This document shows positions 16,406 through 26,092 of a DNA stretch of 64,000 bases, in pieces. The stretch lies in NCBI RefSeq assembly GCF_046250175.1, contig NZ_CP176468.1, one strand, 5' to 3'. Each line of letters starts with the position of its first letter. Positions within the stretch are counted from its first letter, which is position 1. Below the pieces are notes generated by a model. It was not told the DNA's origin and searched no databases. It was given only the letters and a program-made list of their open reading frames with translations. The DNA comes from Psychromonas sp030397575. Lineage in GTDB: Bacteria; Pseudomonadota; Gammaproteobacteria; Enterobacterales; Psychromonadaceae. The position numbers and the translations under genes are program-made.

Positions 16406-17776
16406 ATGTTCAAACTCTTTCGGCCATTAGCTCATATAGAGCAACGACCTCAAAATGAAATTGATCCTCTATACAAACGATTACGCTGGCAATTATTTTT
16501 AAGTATTTTTATTGGCTATGCTGGTTATTACTTAGTACGTAAAAACTTTAGCTTAGCAATGCCGTTTTTAATTGAAGAATATGGTTATAGCCGTGGTGAC
16601 CTTGGGGTTGTGCTTGCTTCCGTATCTATTGCTTATGGCTTGTCAAAGTTTTTGATGGGGAATATTTCCGATCGTTCTAACCCTCGCTATTTCATGACTG
16701 CTGGTTTGGTGATGTCTGCCCTGGTAATGTTGTGTTTTGGCTTTATGCCATGGGCAACAGGCAGCATTACAGCAATGTTTATACTGCTTTTTCTAAATGG
16801 TTGGTTTCAAGGAATGGGGTGGCCTGCCTGTGGTAGAACCATGGTCCATTGGTGGTCGCACAAAGAGCGTGGCGGTATCGTATCTGTTTGGAATGTCGCA
16901 CATAATGTTGGTGGAGGATTAATTGGTCCTCTATTCTTATTAGGGTTATGGGCGTTTAATGATGATTGGAAAGCTGCTTTTTATGTGCCTGCTTTCTTTG
17001 CTTTGTTAGTTGCTTTCTTTACTTTCTTGATGATGAAAGACACTCCCCAATCTTGTGGCTTGCCTGCAATCGAAGAATATAAAAATGATTACCCAGATAA
17101 TTATGATGATTCTTTTGAAAAAGAGATGACAGCGAAAGAGATCTTTTTCAAATACGTATTTAACAATAAATTATTATGGTTTATCGCTATTGCGAATGCC
17201 TTCGTGTATTTAATTCGATATGGTGTTTTGGATTGGGCGCCAGTATATTTAAGTGAAGTAAAAGAGTTCTCTGTTGATAAATCTTCTTGGGCTTATTTCT
17301 TATATGAGTGGGCAGGTATCCCAGGCACTTTATTATGTGGTGTGATCTCTGATAAATTATTCAAGGGCCGTCGAGCGCCTGCTGGTATTTTATTTATGGT
17401 ACTGGTGAGTATTGCGGTCTTTGTGTACTGGTTTAACCCTGCTGGTAATCCAACGGTTGATATGATTGCATTGGTTGCTATTGGCTTCTTAATTTATGGG
17501 CCGGTTATGTTAATTGGTTTATATGCATTGGAACTTGCACCTAAAAAAGCGGCGGGTACTGCTGCAGGCCTAACAGGGTTATTCGGATACCTTGGTGGTG
17601 CGGTAGCTGCTAATGCATTATTAGGATATACAGTTGACCACTTTGGTTGGGATGGTGGCTTCTTAGTGATCACTCTAGCTTGTGCATTCTCTATATTTTT
17701 CCTTATTTTGGCGATGATTGGGGAAAATAAAATTCATAAACAACGCCAACATGCTCAAGAAAGTGCAAATGCTTAA
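16406..17776 (+). CDS. glpT: Glycerol-3-phosphate:phosphate antiporter
   Basis: A 456-residue MFS protein with 12 helices, nearly collinear with E. coli GlpT (452). It exchanges cytoplasmic phosphate for external G3P. The substrate-binding arginines are conserved: Arg45 in YYLVRKNF and the Arg in YLIRYGVLDW. The mechanistic His is in NVAHNVGGG. DRSNPR and GMGWPACGRTMVHWWS are family signatures. glpQ follows on the same strand after a terminator-like hairpin, the same order as in the E. coli glpTQ operon, so periplasmic GlpQ can feed it. Induction by G3P through DeoR-type regulators is likely from the upstream repeats. Confidence 0.96.
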   Translation: MFKLFRPLAHIEQRPQNEIDPLYKRLRWQLFLSIFIGYAGYYLVRKNFSLAMPFLIEEYGYSRGDLGVVLASVSIAYGLSKFLMGNISDRSNPRYFMTAGLVMSALVMLCFGFMPWATGSITAMFILLFLNGWFQGMGWPACGRTMVHWWSHKERGGIVSVWNVAHNVGGGLIGPLFLLGLWAFNDDWKAAFYVPAFFALLVAFFTFLMMKDTPQSCGLPAIEEYKNDYPDNYDDSFEKEMTAKEIFFKYVFNNKLLWFIAIANAFVYLIRYGVLDWAPVYLSEVKEFSVDKSSWAYFLYEWAGIPGTLLCGVISDKLFKGRRAPAGILFMVLVSIAVFVYWFNPAGNPTVDMIALVAIGFLIYGPVMLIGLYALELAPKKAAGTAAGLTGLFGYLGGAVAANALLGYTVDHFGWDGGFLVITLACAFSIFFLILAMIGENKIHKQRQHAQESANA

Positions 17777-17840
17777 GTGAAACGAGTTGAGCTCGTTCAT
17801 TAAGTGATAAGGTATGATTAGTACTTCTGTCAGGTAACGT

Positions 17841-17883
17841 AAACCCGTTTTACATTGTTAATGTAATACGGGTTTATTTTTTA
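17841..17883 (+). terminator. Terminator-like hairpin between glpT and glpQ
   Basis: A 16-bp stem with one mismatch, AAACCCGTTTTACATT with AATGTAATACGGGTTT, closes on a 3-nt loop and is followed by ATTTTTTA. It may partly uncouple glpQ from glpT. Confidence 0.78.
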
Positions 17884-17912
17884 TTGGTTTTAAGACAAGG
17901 AACAACAACATC

Positions 17913-18989
17913 ATGATTCAATTACGAAACTTAAAAAAATGGTTAGTGACGGCTTTAATTGCAATACCCTTAGCTAATAGTGCATACGCAGAAAAAATAG
18001 TCGTAGCTCACCGAGGTGCAAGTGGTTATTTGCCTGAGCATTCCATGTCAGCTAAGTCAATGGCTTACGCTATGGGGGCAGATTACATTGAGCAAGACGT
18101 TGTTATGACCAAAGATGATGCGCTGGTGGTATTACATGATCATTACTTAGATCGAGTCACTAACGTTGCTGATATTTTTCCAAACCGCAAGCGTGAAGAT
18201 GGGCGCTACTATGCGATCGACTTTACTTTAGCAGAAATTAAACAATTGGATATGACTGAAGCTTTTACTATTAAAGAAGGTAAGAAAACAGCTATTTATC
18301 CAAAACGTTTCCCGCTTTGGCAATCTCACTTTAAAGTGCACACGCTACAAGATGAAATAGAAATGATTCAAGGGCTTAATACTAGTACTGGCCACGATGT
18401 AGGTATCTATGTTGAAGTTAAAGCTCCTTGGTTCCATCGCCATGAAGGGAAGGACATCAGTAGTGCTGTGTTAGATGTATTTAAGCAATATGGTTACACT
18501 AAAAAATCTGATTTAGCTTATTTGCAGTCTTTCGACGTTAATGAATTGAAGCGTATTAAAAATGAGTTATTACCTCAACGAAATATGGATATTAAACTTA
18601 TTCAGCTAATGGCAGAAACAAGTTGGGGAGAAACCAAGGAATATATCGACGGTAAAGCTCAAGACTATAACTACGATTGGATGTATCAGTCTGGTGGAAT
18701 GAAACTGATTGCTCAATATGCTGATGGTGTAGGGCCTTGGTACCCAATGGTGGTTTCTCCTGATTCTACACAGGGAGAACTTATTTTTACTCCTTTAGTT
18801 GAAAATGCACATGAAGCGGGCATGAAAGTGCATCCTTATACGTTCAGAATAGATGAAGGTCATGTCCCTGAATACGCAAAAGATTTTGAAGATTTTTTAA
18901 ATATCTTTTTCTATAAAGCGAATGTAGATGGAGTATTTACCGACTTCCCAGATCGTGCTGTTAATTTTTTAAAAACAACTGAAGGTTAG
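17913..18989 (+). CDS. glpQ: Periplasmic glycerophosphodiester phosphodiesterase
   Basis: A 358-residue GDPD, exactly the length of E. coli GlpQ. A Sec signal peptide with a KK N-region and cleavage after AYA (residue 26) sends it to the periplasm, where it splits glycerophosphodiesters such as glycerophosphocholine or -ethanolamine into G3P and the alcohol. The catalytic blocks are VVAHRGASGYLPEHS, YIEQDVVMTKDDALVVLHDHYLD with the Glu/Asp/His set, and YVEVKAP. A Ca2+-dependent reaction is known for the family. Its products match GlpT here, and the bet and eut genes elsewhere in the window. Confidence 0.96.
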   Translation: MIQLRNLKKWLVTALIAIPLANSAYAEKIVVAHRGASGYLPEHSMSAKSMAYAMGADYIEQDVVMTKDDALVVLHDHYLDRVTNVADIFPNRKREDGRYYAIDFTLAEIKQLDMTEAFTIKEGKKTAIYPKRFPLWQSHFKVHTLQDEIEMIQGLNTSTGHDVGIYVEVKAPWFHRHEGKDISSAVLDVFKQYGYTKKSDLAYLQSFDVNELKRIKNELLPQRNMDIKLIQLMAETSWGETKEYIDGKAQDYNYDWMYQSGGMKLIAQYADGVGPWYPMVVSPDSTQGELIFTPLVENAHEAGMKVHPYTFRIDEGHVPEYAKDFEDFLNIFFYKANVDGVFTDFPDRAVNFLKTTEG

Positions 18990-19005
18990 TTTCTATTTAT
19001 TAAAC

Positions 19006-19032
19006 TAGCAATGCTTTTGCAGAGCATTGCTA
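19006..19032 (+). terminator. Hairpin after glpQ
   Basis: Perfect 10-bp stem TAGCAATGCT/AGCATTGCTA with a 7-nt loop, about 17 bp past the stop. The following T content is low, so this is a weak terminator or a 3'-end stabiliser. Confidence 0.5.
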
Positions 19033-19198
19033 TGCTTTACTTACTTATAAAATCAATTCAAGTTATCAAAAGAACTGTTTATATTAAAAATAAATAGGTT
19101 GATGTGTTTTGAGATTCTGCCATCATTTACTTATTATTTTATCAACTATGAGTCATCGCCATGTTGTTCTTATCTCAACCTTATCCATTAGTTAACCT

Positions 19199-20620
19199 AT
19201 GAGCACAGCACTTACCCGCCAGGCTTTCCTGATCTTCTTTTCTGCGGTCTTCCTACCGATGTTTTTGGCGGCTGTTGATCAAACTATTCTTGCCACCGCT
19301 ACACCTAGTATTGTCGCTGATCTTGGTCAGTTACATTTGTCATCATGGATTGCTATTGGTTATTTATTGGCAACGGTTGCCTCTGTGCCTATTTACGGTT
19401 GGTTGGGTGATCGATATGGTCGTCGTAATGTGTTGGTTTGGGCATTAGGTATTTTTTGTATTGGCTCGGTAGTAGGTGCATTAGCCACTGATATGCCTGA
19501 GCTGATAATGGGACGAGTTATCCAAGGTTTAGGTGGTGGTGGTTTAATGAGCCTTTCACAAGCGTTGATTGCAGAGCTTATTCCACCAAGGCAACGTGCA
19601 AAATATCAAGGCTACTTTGCCTCTATGTTTGCTTGTGCCAGTATTGGTGGACCTGTCATTGGTGGGTTAGTAGTGACTCACTATACTTGGCACTGGCTGT
19701 TTTGGGCAAATATCCCCTTAGCGATGATCGCCGCTTGGCGTTTACTTTGCCTTACTCCTAAACCTATTCTAGAGCATAGAAATAAACCTATCGATTGGGT
19801 TGGGTTAACGGTGTTTCCGCTATTGTGTACCGTGTTTTTATATTGGGCTTCGGTAGGGGGGCAAGACTTCCAATGGATTTCGTTAACTAGTGCGCTTTAT
19901 TGGTTGATCTTTGTGGTTCTAGGAGGCATTTTTTATCGTAATCAATGCCGCCATGCAACGCCATTTTTACCTAATCATTTGCTGGTGGATCGAGCCATTT
20001 ATATTCCTTTAATCAGCTCATTATTATTTGCTTCGTGCATGTTTGCGCTAATTTTCTTTTTACCAATTTATTTACAGTTGGGCTTAAAAACCAATGCAGC
20101 CACTTCAGGTTTATTATTATTACCGTTAACCGGGGGGCAAATATTTGGGGCATTATGTAGTGGTCGCATTATGTCTAAAACGGGCGTGCCTAAATGGATA
20201 CCTGTAATTGGTATGTCGCTGTCTTCATTAGGTTTTATTGCATTAGGTAGTTTACCACCAGAGCCTGTCTTAATCGGTTTCCTGGGGATGCTTTGTGGTA
20301 TTGGTTTTGGGACAGTGATGCCTACAACACAGTTAGTGATTCAGACCGTGGCAGGTAAAAGTAATGTCGGCACGGTGACAGCGTTAGCTTCGTTAAGTCG
20401 TAATTTAGGTGCGGCGACAGGTACTGCATTATTCGGTGTATTGATCTATACGTTATTGCCTGGATTTGACCATAATACCAGTATTGAAACTCTGCGTAAT
20501 GGGCCTCATGAACCAGTTGTGGCGGCCTTTCAAACTAGCTTTTACGTTGCTGCTGTGATTGCTGCTCTAGCAGCGTTAAATGCGGCGCGAGCACCGCTTG
20601 TTACACTGAGCAATGATTAA
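19199..20620 (+). CDS. DHA2-family (EmrB/QacA-like) MFS multidrug exporter
   Basis: A 473-residue protein with about 14 hydrophobic segments, the topology of the DHA2 drug:H+ antiporter family. The first helix carries MFLAAVDQTILATATPSI, where the VDQT position corresponds to the LDxTVVNVALP motif. Motif A is seen in GWLGDRYGRRNVL, and motif C-like glycines in GGPVIGGLVV. RVIQGLGGGGLMSLSQALI is typical of the family. No EmrA-type membrane fusion partner is next to it, so it probably works as a single-component exporter. No clear ribosome site precedes the ATG, but the start fits the first helix. Its substrate is unknown. Confidence 0.85.
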   Translation: MSTALTRQAFLIFFSAVFLPMFLAAVDQTILATATPSIVADLGQLHLSSWIAIGYLLATVASVPIYGWLGDRYGRRNVLVWALGIFCIGSVVGALATDMPELIMGRVIQGLGGGGLMSLSQALIAELIPPRQRAKYQGYFASMFACASIGGPVIGGLVVTHYTWHWLFWANIPLAMIAAWRLLCLTPKPILEHRNKPIDWVGLTVFPLLCTVFLYWASVGGQDFQWISLTSALYWLIFVVLGGIFYRNQCRHATPFLPNHLLVDRAIYIPLISSLLFASCMFALIFFLPIYLQLGLKTNAATSGLLLLPLTGGQIFGALCSGRIMSKTGVPKWIPVIGMSLSSLGFIALGSLPPEPVLIGFLGMLCGIGFGTVMPTTQLVIQTVAGKSNVGTVTALASLSRNLGAATGTALFGVLIYTLLPGFDHNTSIETLRNGPHEPVVAAFQTSFYVAAVIAALAALNAARAPLVTLSND

Positions 20621-20645
20621 TAGTAACTAGCCCGATTGTGTAGTT

Positions 20646-22388
20646 TTAATTGTTTGGGCTATTGTGGTCATGAGAGACTTGGTTTTTACCTCTCTTCTTG
20701 GCAATATATAAGAATTTATCGACCCTCTTAAATAGTGAGTATTTATCATCTTGTTTGGTTACTTCAGTTAAACCAATACTTACAGTGATCTTCATTTCTT
20801 CTTGATAAGTTAGATTTTTTCTAATCTCTGTTCGCATTTTATCAAGCACATTTTGACTGTTCAGTAGGTTAGTATTTGGCAGGATCACAATAAACTCTTC
20901 ACCGCCTATTCTGAACACTAAATCACCTTCTCTTTTGTTAGTTTGCAACTGTTTAGCAATATCTTTTAACACGATGTCACCATAGCTATGCCCGTGATTA
21001 TCATTTATCTGCTTAAAGTTATCTGCATCAAATAGACCGATAGAAAAAGTAGTATCATATCTTTGATATAATGAAATAAGTTCTTGTATTTTTTCATCGT
21101 AAGCTCTTCTATTTTTTACCCCTGTCAAAGTATCAATATAAGACAGCTCTTTGTTTACGGCTATTTGTTGATTTAATCTTGCGAGCATTTCGTTGTAACT
21201 TTTTATTAAAATACTGATATCTTTAATTCGAGATGTTTTATTGTCTATCATCTTGTTATTTTTTATCATGTGGCTTATTGATGATAATTTTGATGTTATT
21301 TCTCTCTTTTTAAATAACTCAAAGAATATTAGTACTAACAAAACTAAAACACTGATGAATAAAAAAGTGTTGAGGTTATTCCTTAGGCTATTATTTAATG
21401 GGGCTAAAGAGAATGTTGTTTTAATAAACAATAATGTCGCACTTTCTTCTCCGAATAGAGCTCCTGTTGCAGAGTAAAAATTAATTGTATTTTGTGCTTC
21501 ATCTACAAAGCTCATTAGTTGTTCATTTAGAGGTACTATTTTTGCCAAAGATTTATTCAGGTTCACCTGTTTTCTATCTTGGTTTGCCAGGTCTTCTATT
21601 TCAGGATTGTTTAGCGCATTATTCAGGTCTAATAAAAATGCTTTTGTGGAAGCAGTCAAATTTTTAAATTCTTCATTTTTGGAATTTACATCTGCAGGTT
21701 GAGCATTGATTTGTTGTATAAAAAATTCGGTAGCTAAATATAATTTAATGGCGCTGCTTTCAGTGTTTAAGTAATGTAATTGTGTGTGTATTTCATCTAT
21801 GTAATCTAGAGAAAAGCCAACTTGAAGTATATATTTTTGATCCTCAGATAGCTTCAGTAAATACCTTTTTAACTTAGCGTTAAGGTCTATTTTTGGGGAA
21901 GAAATATTAAGCTTAATTTTGTTATCGAATAGGCTGTTGAAGAGTGTTTTTACATCTTTAAATTGCCCTAAATCTAAGCCAATCTCTTGTTTAATTGAAG
22001 CTTGTTCAATGATGTAATCTTGATTAATGATTGCAACATCATATCGCCCAAACGTCACATTCTTATTTAGCTCTGTCACTGTTTTTTGTAGATCAAAATT
22101 CGATTTTTGATTTGCAACTATCTCAGATAGTTGGTCAAGCTTTTTAATATTTTCAGCTTCAGCTTGGATGAATTCATATTCTAATTTATCGAATATGGTT
22201 CTGAACTTTTCTTTTATTTCTAATGATTGGTTGTAATTGTCATTTATAAAATTTTCTGAGGTGCTTTGATTGGCCGCCATATACTGATAGTAAAGGCCTG
22301 AGAACACAATGATAAAAAGGCTAATGAAAGCAACAATGTTAAATGCTTTTAAGCTGATCTTATTATTTAACAAATTAGTTATCGACAT
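20646..22388 (-). CDS. Membrane diguanylate cyclase with periplasmic sensor region
   Basis: A 580-residue protein with a helix at about residues 15-35, a roughly 300-residue extracytoplasmic helical region, a second helix near residue 345, a short coiled linker, and a C-terminal GGDEF domain. The active-site loop is GGEEF, so it should be an active c-di-GMP synthase. RxxD (REGD), five residues before it, is the inhibitory I-site, so product feedback is expected. The DxxGHxYGD and DNFKQINDNHGH segments match the GTP/metal pocket. The sensor region matches no domain I recognise and is predicted to be rich in helices. It is convergent with the drug exporter. Confidence 0.9.
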   Translation of the reverse strand: MSITNLLNNKISLKAFNIVAFISLFIIVFSGLYYQYMAANQSTSENFINDNYNQSLEIKEKFRTIFDKLEYEFIQAEAENIKKLDQLSEIVANQKSNFDLQKTVTELNKNVTFGRYDVAIINQDYIIEQASIKQEIGLDLGQFKDVKTLFNSLFDNKIKLNISSPKIDLNAKLKRYLLKLSEDQKYILQVGFSLDYIDEIHTQLHYLNTESSAIKLYLATEFFIQQINAQPADVNSKNEEFKNLTASTKAFLLDLNNALNNPEIEDLANQDRKQVNLNKSLAKIVPLNEQLMSFVDEAQNTINFYSATGALFGEESATLLFIKTTFSLAPLNNSLRNNLNTFLFISVLVLLVLIFFELFKKREITSKLSSISHMIKNNKMIDNKTSRIKDISILIKSYNEMLARLNQQIAVNKELSYIDTLTGVKNRRAYDEKIQELISLYQRYDTTFSIGLFDADNFKQINDNHGHSYGDIVLKDIAKQLQTNKREGDLVFRIGGEEFIVILPNTNLLNSQNVLDKMRTEIRKNLTYQEEMKITVSIGLTEVTKQDDKYSLFKRVDKFLYIAKKRGKNQVSHDHNSPNN

Positions 22389-22649
22389 AATGCTTAAAAA
22401 TGTTACTTGGTTTCATGTTGTTTTTACTCATTTAGGGGTGGTTTGATATTACAGTATCAATTGATAAAGTAAAATTTTCTGTTTCTTTTAAATGTATGCC
22501 TATGTATTTAATAATTCTTTATTAAAAATGCTGCTATTAATTTTTAATAAATCGAGTGAAGTAGATTTAAGCTGAGCTGTATTCAATTTCGATTCCTACC
22601 TGACATCACAATATTACATTGATTTGAACAAATAGTGACCAACCGCACA
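22389..22649. other. Intergenic region upstream of the ABC importer
   Basis: AT-rich DNA between the divergent diguanylate cyclase and the ABC operon. No reading frame or strong hairpin is seen. It probably carries the cyclase promoter. Confidence 0.45.
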
Positions 22650-22673
22650 ATGATCAAAACCGGTTTTGATCAT
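22650..22673. promoter_or_regulatory. Perfect 24-bp palindrome, probable LacI-family operator
   Basis: The core GATCAAAACCGGTTTTGATC is flanked by AT on both sides, giving 24 bases of perfect dyad symmetry with a central CG, the form of LacI/GalR-family operators. It lies 154 bp before the ABC binding-protein gene, whose operon ends with a LacI-family regulator. Confidence 0.75.
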
Positions 22674-22826
22674 GCTAGATAACGAGACTTAGTTCAAATA
22701 ATAACCAATGGCATTTGAGGTAGACTGAATTAAATAAATAAAATTACTCAAATAAAAGTGATTTTTTGAGTTGACTCCGACGCGATTAAACAGCTTTTAA
22801 CGTTATTATCAAATGAGGAAAGAACA

Positions 22827-24176
22827 ATGAAAATCAATAGATTAAGCATCGGACTTGTTGCTGCAAGCTTACCCTTTTGTAATTTAGCCAGTGCAACAAC
22901 AGTGGAGTATTGGACTACACAAACACAATCAGACCGTCTTCAAACTATCGAGATCATGGCTGATGTCTTTGAGGCATTAAATCCTGGTATTGATGTGAAG
23001 GTAATTGCGGTTGATGAAAACGATATGCCTAAACAGATTGCGGCAGCGGCAGCTTCCGATACCTTGCCTGATATGATTGAGGTGGGCTCTGATTTGTCTT
23101 TAGCATTTGCAGAAGAGGGCATTGTAGATGCAAAGTCGAGCACTGAGTTAATTCAAACATTAGGTAAACAACGTTTTTATGCGGGTGCATTAAAGTTAGT
23201 AGAAAGTGCTGCATTGAACGAGTATGTGTCGGTTCCCTACAGTGGTTGGGTACAGGGAATTTGGTATCGTGCTGATTGGTTTAAAGAAGCGGGGCTTGCT
23301 CCACCGACAACTTGGGAAGCCATTGAAGCGGCAGCAAAGTACTTCTATAAACCCAGCGAAAATCAATATGGCATTTTAATTGGTACTAAGGCAGATAACT
23401 ATGCTGAGCAGTGTTATACGCAATTTGCTTTATCCAATGATGCAGGTCAGTTTAATAAAGATGGCGAATTGATTTTTAATTCTGAAGCGCAAAAAGAAGT
23501 ATTAGGTTTTTATACAAACTTAGCTCAATACAATCCCCCTGGCCCACAAAGTTGGCGCGCACGTGACTATTATCTGCAAGGTAAGTTAGCGATGTTCTTT
23601 TATTCTTCTTATATATTAGATGATATTGCCCTAGCGGAAGCGGCAGCGAGTTCATTGAGTTCTGAGAACTTTAAAGACTTAAAAGGCGCAGCCTTTGACC
23701 CTAATTTAGCAAAAAATACTCGTTTAGCGACCACGATTACAAATACATCGCCGTCGTCATTTGGCACCTTAGTTGGCTTCACCATGATGAAAAACGATAA
23801 CCAAGAAGAGGTTAAAGCGACTAAAGCCTTTATTCAATATATGAATGAAAAAGACCAAGTCGTTGCTTACTCACATATGGCCGTAGGTGGGCATTTACCT
23901 ATGCTGCGCGATATCGCTGAAACCGATGAGTTCCTCAATGATCCTAAAGGCATTTTTGCACAGTACGGTAAGCAATCCATTAAAGAGATTGTAGCTGGCT
24001 TTGATAGCATTAAAAATTTCTCAGTCGTCGATGGTAAGACCTTTCCTAAATCCGGTGAAATTTTTGCAAAACAGATTATTCCTCGCATGATTTACCGTGC
24101 TGCGATAGAAAATGAACCAACACAAAGTGTCTTAGACTGGGCTGAAAAACAGATGCAAATGGTGATCGCTAAGTAA
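22827..24176 (+). CDS. ABC importer substrate-binding protein (family 1, sugar/polyol type)
   Basis: A 449-residue periplasmic binding protein with a Sec signal peptide cleaved after ASA (residue 23). The mature protein begins TTVEYWTTQTQ, as in UgpB/MalE-type proteins. Further signs are the LPDMIEVGS segment, the hinge region PYSGWVQGIWYRADWFKEAG near residue 135, and the SWRARDYYLQGKLAMFFYSS block. It is the first gene of a complete binding protein-permease-permease-ATPase operon and should deliver a sugar, polyol or glycoside. The ligand is not evident; the LacI regulator points to a sugar rather than G3P. GAGGAAAG lies upstream of the ATG. Confidence 0.88.
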   Translation: MKINRLSIGLVAASLPFCNLASATTVEYWTTQTQSDRLQTIEIMADVFEALNPGIDVKVIAVDENDMPKQIAAAAASDTLPDMIEVGSDLSLAFAEEGIVDAKSSTELIQTLGKQRFYAGALKLVESAALNEYVSVPYSGWVQGIWYRADWFKEAGLAPPTTWEAIEAAAKYFYKPSENQYGILIGTKADNYAEQCYTQFALSNDAGQFNKDGELIFNSEAQKEVLGFYTNLAQYNPPGPQSWRARDYYLQGKLAMFFYSSYILDDIALAEAAASSLSSENFKDLKGAAFDPNLAKNTRLATTITNTSPSSFGTLVGFTMMKNDNQEEVKATKAFIQYMNEKDQVVAYSHMAVGGHLPMLRDIAETDEFLNDPKGIFAQYGKQSIKEIVAGFDSIKNFSVVDGKTFPKSGEIFAKQIIPRMIYRAAIENEPTQSVLDWAEKQMQMVIAK

Positions 24177-24196
24177 CAGTGCGCATTTAATTCATT

Positions 24197-24232
24197 TACC
24201 GTGTGATTATTGTCAACAGTAAGTGCACGGTA
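24197..24232 (+). other. Intercistronic inverted repeat after the binding-protein gene
   Basis: TACCGTG and CACGGTA pair across 22 nt between the binding-protein and permease genes. It could stabilise the upstream mRNA. No T run follows, so it is not a terminator. Confidence 0.4.
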
Positions 24233-24255
24233 CCTGATGACACGGGTAAGGAGAG

Positions 24256-25122
24256 ATGATGACACCATTAGAGCGTGCTGAAGCCAGGTTTGGTTGGAAA
24301 TTAGTGGCACCAACGATTGTGATTTTGGGATTGCTCATTTTATACCCATTGATGTACAACGTGTATTTAAGCTTTTTCGATGTGCAATTAAATGGATCTA
24401 AAACCTTTGTTGGCTTGGAAAATTATATAAAGCTGTTATCTAATGCTGATTATTATAGTGCCATTGCTACCACTAGCTTGTATCTATTGGGAACTGTAGT
24501 GGGCACCACATTACTCGGGCTAGCAATGGCATTATTGCTGCGTGATCCTTTTATGGGCAGAGGTTTAGTAAATGCGGCGATTATGTTGCCCTATGTAGCG
24601 CCTGTTATCTCAGTCGTATTTGGTTGGCAGTTTTTGTTTGATCCTATCTCTGGTGTCGTTAATTATCTGTTGGTTGATCTGTTAGGCTTGTGGAGTGAGC
24701 GGAGTAATTTAATTGGTGACCCAGATTCTGCGTTGTGGGTGGTGGTGTTATTTGATATTTGGAAACATGCTCCGATTGCTTACTTACTTATTTTATCTAA
24801 GTTGGTGTCCATTTCACGAGATCAATATGAAGCCGCTGCCATTGATGGGTATGGTCCAGTGGGGCGCTTTTTTCATGTGACTTTACCTGAGCTTTATTTT
24901 GTTTTAGCGACAGTGGTGTTGTTGCGCTTAATTTGGAATTTAAATCGTTTTGAAGACGTTTACCTATTGGCCCCGAATGTAGAAACCCTACCTATCTTTA
25001 CTTATTACCAAGCTTTTACTGGCGTTATTGATCAAGGGTTAGCCGCAGCGACATCTGTTATTCAGTTAGGTGTGCTGTCCATCTTTATTTGGTTCTATAT
25101 TAAAAAAATAATGAAGTGGTAA
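24256..25122 (+). CDS. ABC importer permease, MalF/UgpA type
   Basis: A 288-residue permease with six predicted helices. The cytoplasmic EAA loop that docks the ATPase is visible in SRDQYEAAAIDGYGPVGRFFHVTLPEL near residue 200. The N-terminus ARFGWKLVAPTIVILGLLILYPLMYNVYLSF is typical of the sugar ABC (CUT1) family. GGAGAG lies 6 nt before the ATG. It is followed directly by the second permease. Confidence 0.9.
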   Translation: MMTPLERAEARFGWKLVAPTIVILGLLILYPLMYNVYLSFFDVQLNGSKTFVGLENYIKLLSNADYYSAIATTSLYLLGTVVGTTLLGLAMALLLRDPFMGRGLVNAAIMLPYVAPVISVVFGWQFLFDPISGVVNYLLVDLLGLWSERSNLIGDPDSALWVVVLFDIWKHAPIAYLLILSKLVSISRDQYEAAAIDGYGPVGRFFHVTLPELYFVLATVVLLRLIWNLNRFEDVYLLAPNVETLPIFTYYQAFTGVIDQGLAAATSVIQLGVLSIFIWFYIKKIMKW

Positions 25123-25127
25123 CAATT

Positions 25128-26090
25128 ATGTTGGGAAAAAAAACTATTAAAGGACGCATTGGATTTGCTTTAGCTATCGTTTTGTTAGTGAGCTTTAGCT
25201 TATTGCCTTTTGCACAAATTTTGTCGACTTCATTAAAGCATCAATATGATTGGGGAAACCCTTCGTTGATTCCACAAAGTATTAATTGGGATGCTTATAA
25301 GGAGTTATTAGGATTAACTGAAGTAGAGGAGGTAGAAATACCGGCGGCGATTCAAAAGATACTCAACAACCCTAAGTTATCAGCAGAGAAAAAGCAGGAG
25401 ATTGCCGCTAAATATACAGCTAATGATAACCTATTCCCCTTTGGGAAGTACATGTTAAATAGCGTGATATTTTCCGTTGGTGCGGCTAGTTTCTCTTTAG
25501 TTTTTTCTGTGATGGGGGCTTATTCAATTAGTCGATTACGTTTCAAGGGGCAAGTCGTAATACAGCGCTCGGTGTTATTTGTGTATATGGTGGGTGGCGT
25601 GTTGTTGATGGTGCCACTTTATCAAATGGCGATGAATGTTGGGCTTGCTTCTTCTTTGTGGGGGAGTGCTTTTTGTTTGTTTCTTATTTACATTGTACAA
25701 ACACTTCCTGTGGGTATGTATATGTTGGGTAACTATTTCCGTGGCATTCCCTTTGCACTTGAAGAGGCTGCGATGATGGATGGTTGCTCTCGTAAAGAAG
25801 CGATCATTAAGGTGGTGTTACCGTTATCCTTGCCTATGTTGGCTACGGTATTTATTTATTGTTTTATCATTGGTTGGAATGAATATTTATTTGCTTCAGT
25901 ATTTTTAAAACAATATCCAGAATTTCACACTTTACCACTGGCTCTGCAAGAGCTGTTTGTATCAAAAAATGCAATTTGGGATCGTATTATGGCGGCCTCT
26001 ATGTTGACGCTGGCTCCGATTGTAATTTGTTTTCTATTCGCATCTCGCTTTATGAAAGGCGGCAAAACAGATGGCGGGGTTAAAGGGTAA
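25128..26090 (+). CDS. ABC importer permease, MalG/UgpE type, with loop insertion
   Basis: About 320 residues, roughly 40 more than usual. The extra length is a charged segment between the first and second helices, about residues 50-95 (contains TEVEEVEIPAAIQKIL and KLSAEKKQEIAAKY), which should face the periplasm near the binding protein. The EAA loop FALEEAAMMDGCSRKEAIIKVVLPLSLP is normal. The start is uncertain: a GTG at 25116 overlaps the upstream stop, while the ATG at 25128 follows it; neither has a strong ribosome site. The next gene starts 3 bp later. Confidence 0.87.
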   Translation: MLGKKTIKGRIGFALAIVLLVSFSLLPFAQILSTSLKHQYDWGNPSLIPQSINWDAYKELLGLTEVEEVEIPAAIQKILNNPKLSAEKKQEIAAKYTANDNLFPFGKYMLNSVIFSVGAASFSLVFSVMGAYSISRLRFKGQVVIQRSVLFVYMVGGVLLMVPLYQMAMNVGLASSLWGSAFCLFLIYIVQTLPVGMYMLGNYFRGIPFALEEAAMMDGCSRKEAIIKVVLPLSLPMLATVFIYCFIIGWNEYLFASVFLKQYPEFHTLPLALQELFVSKNAIWDRIMAASMLTLAPIVICFLFASRFMKGGKTDGGVKG

Positions 26091-26092
26091 TT

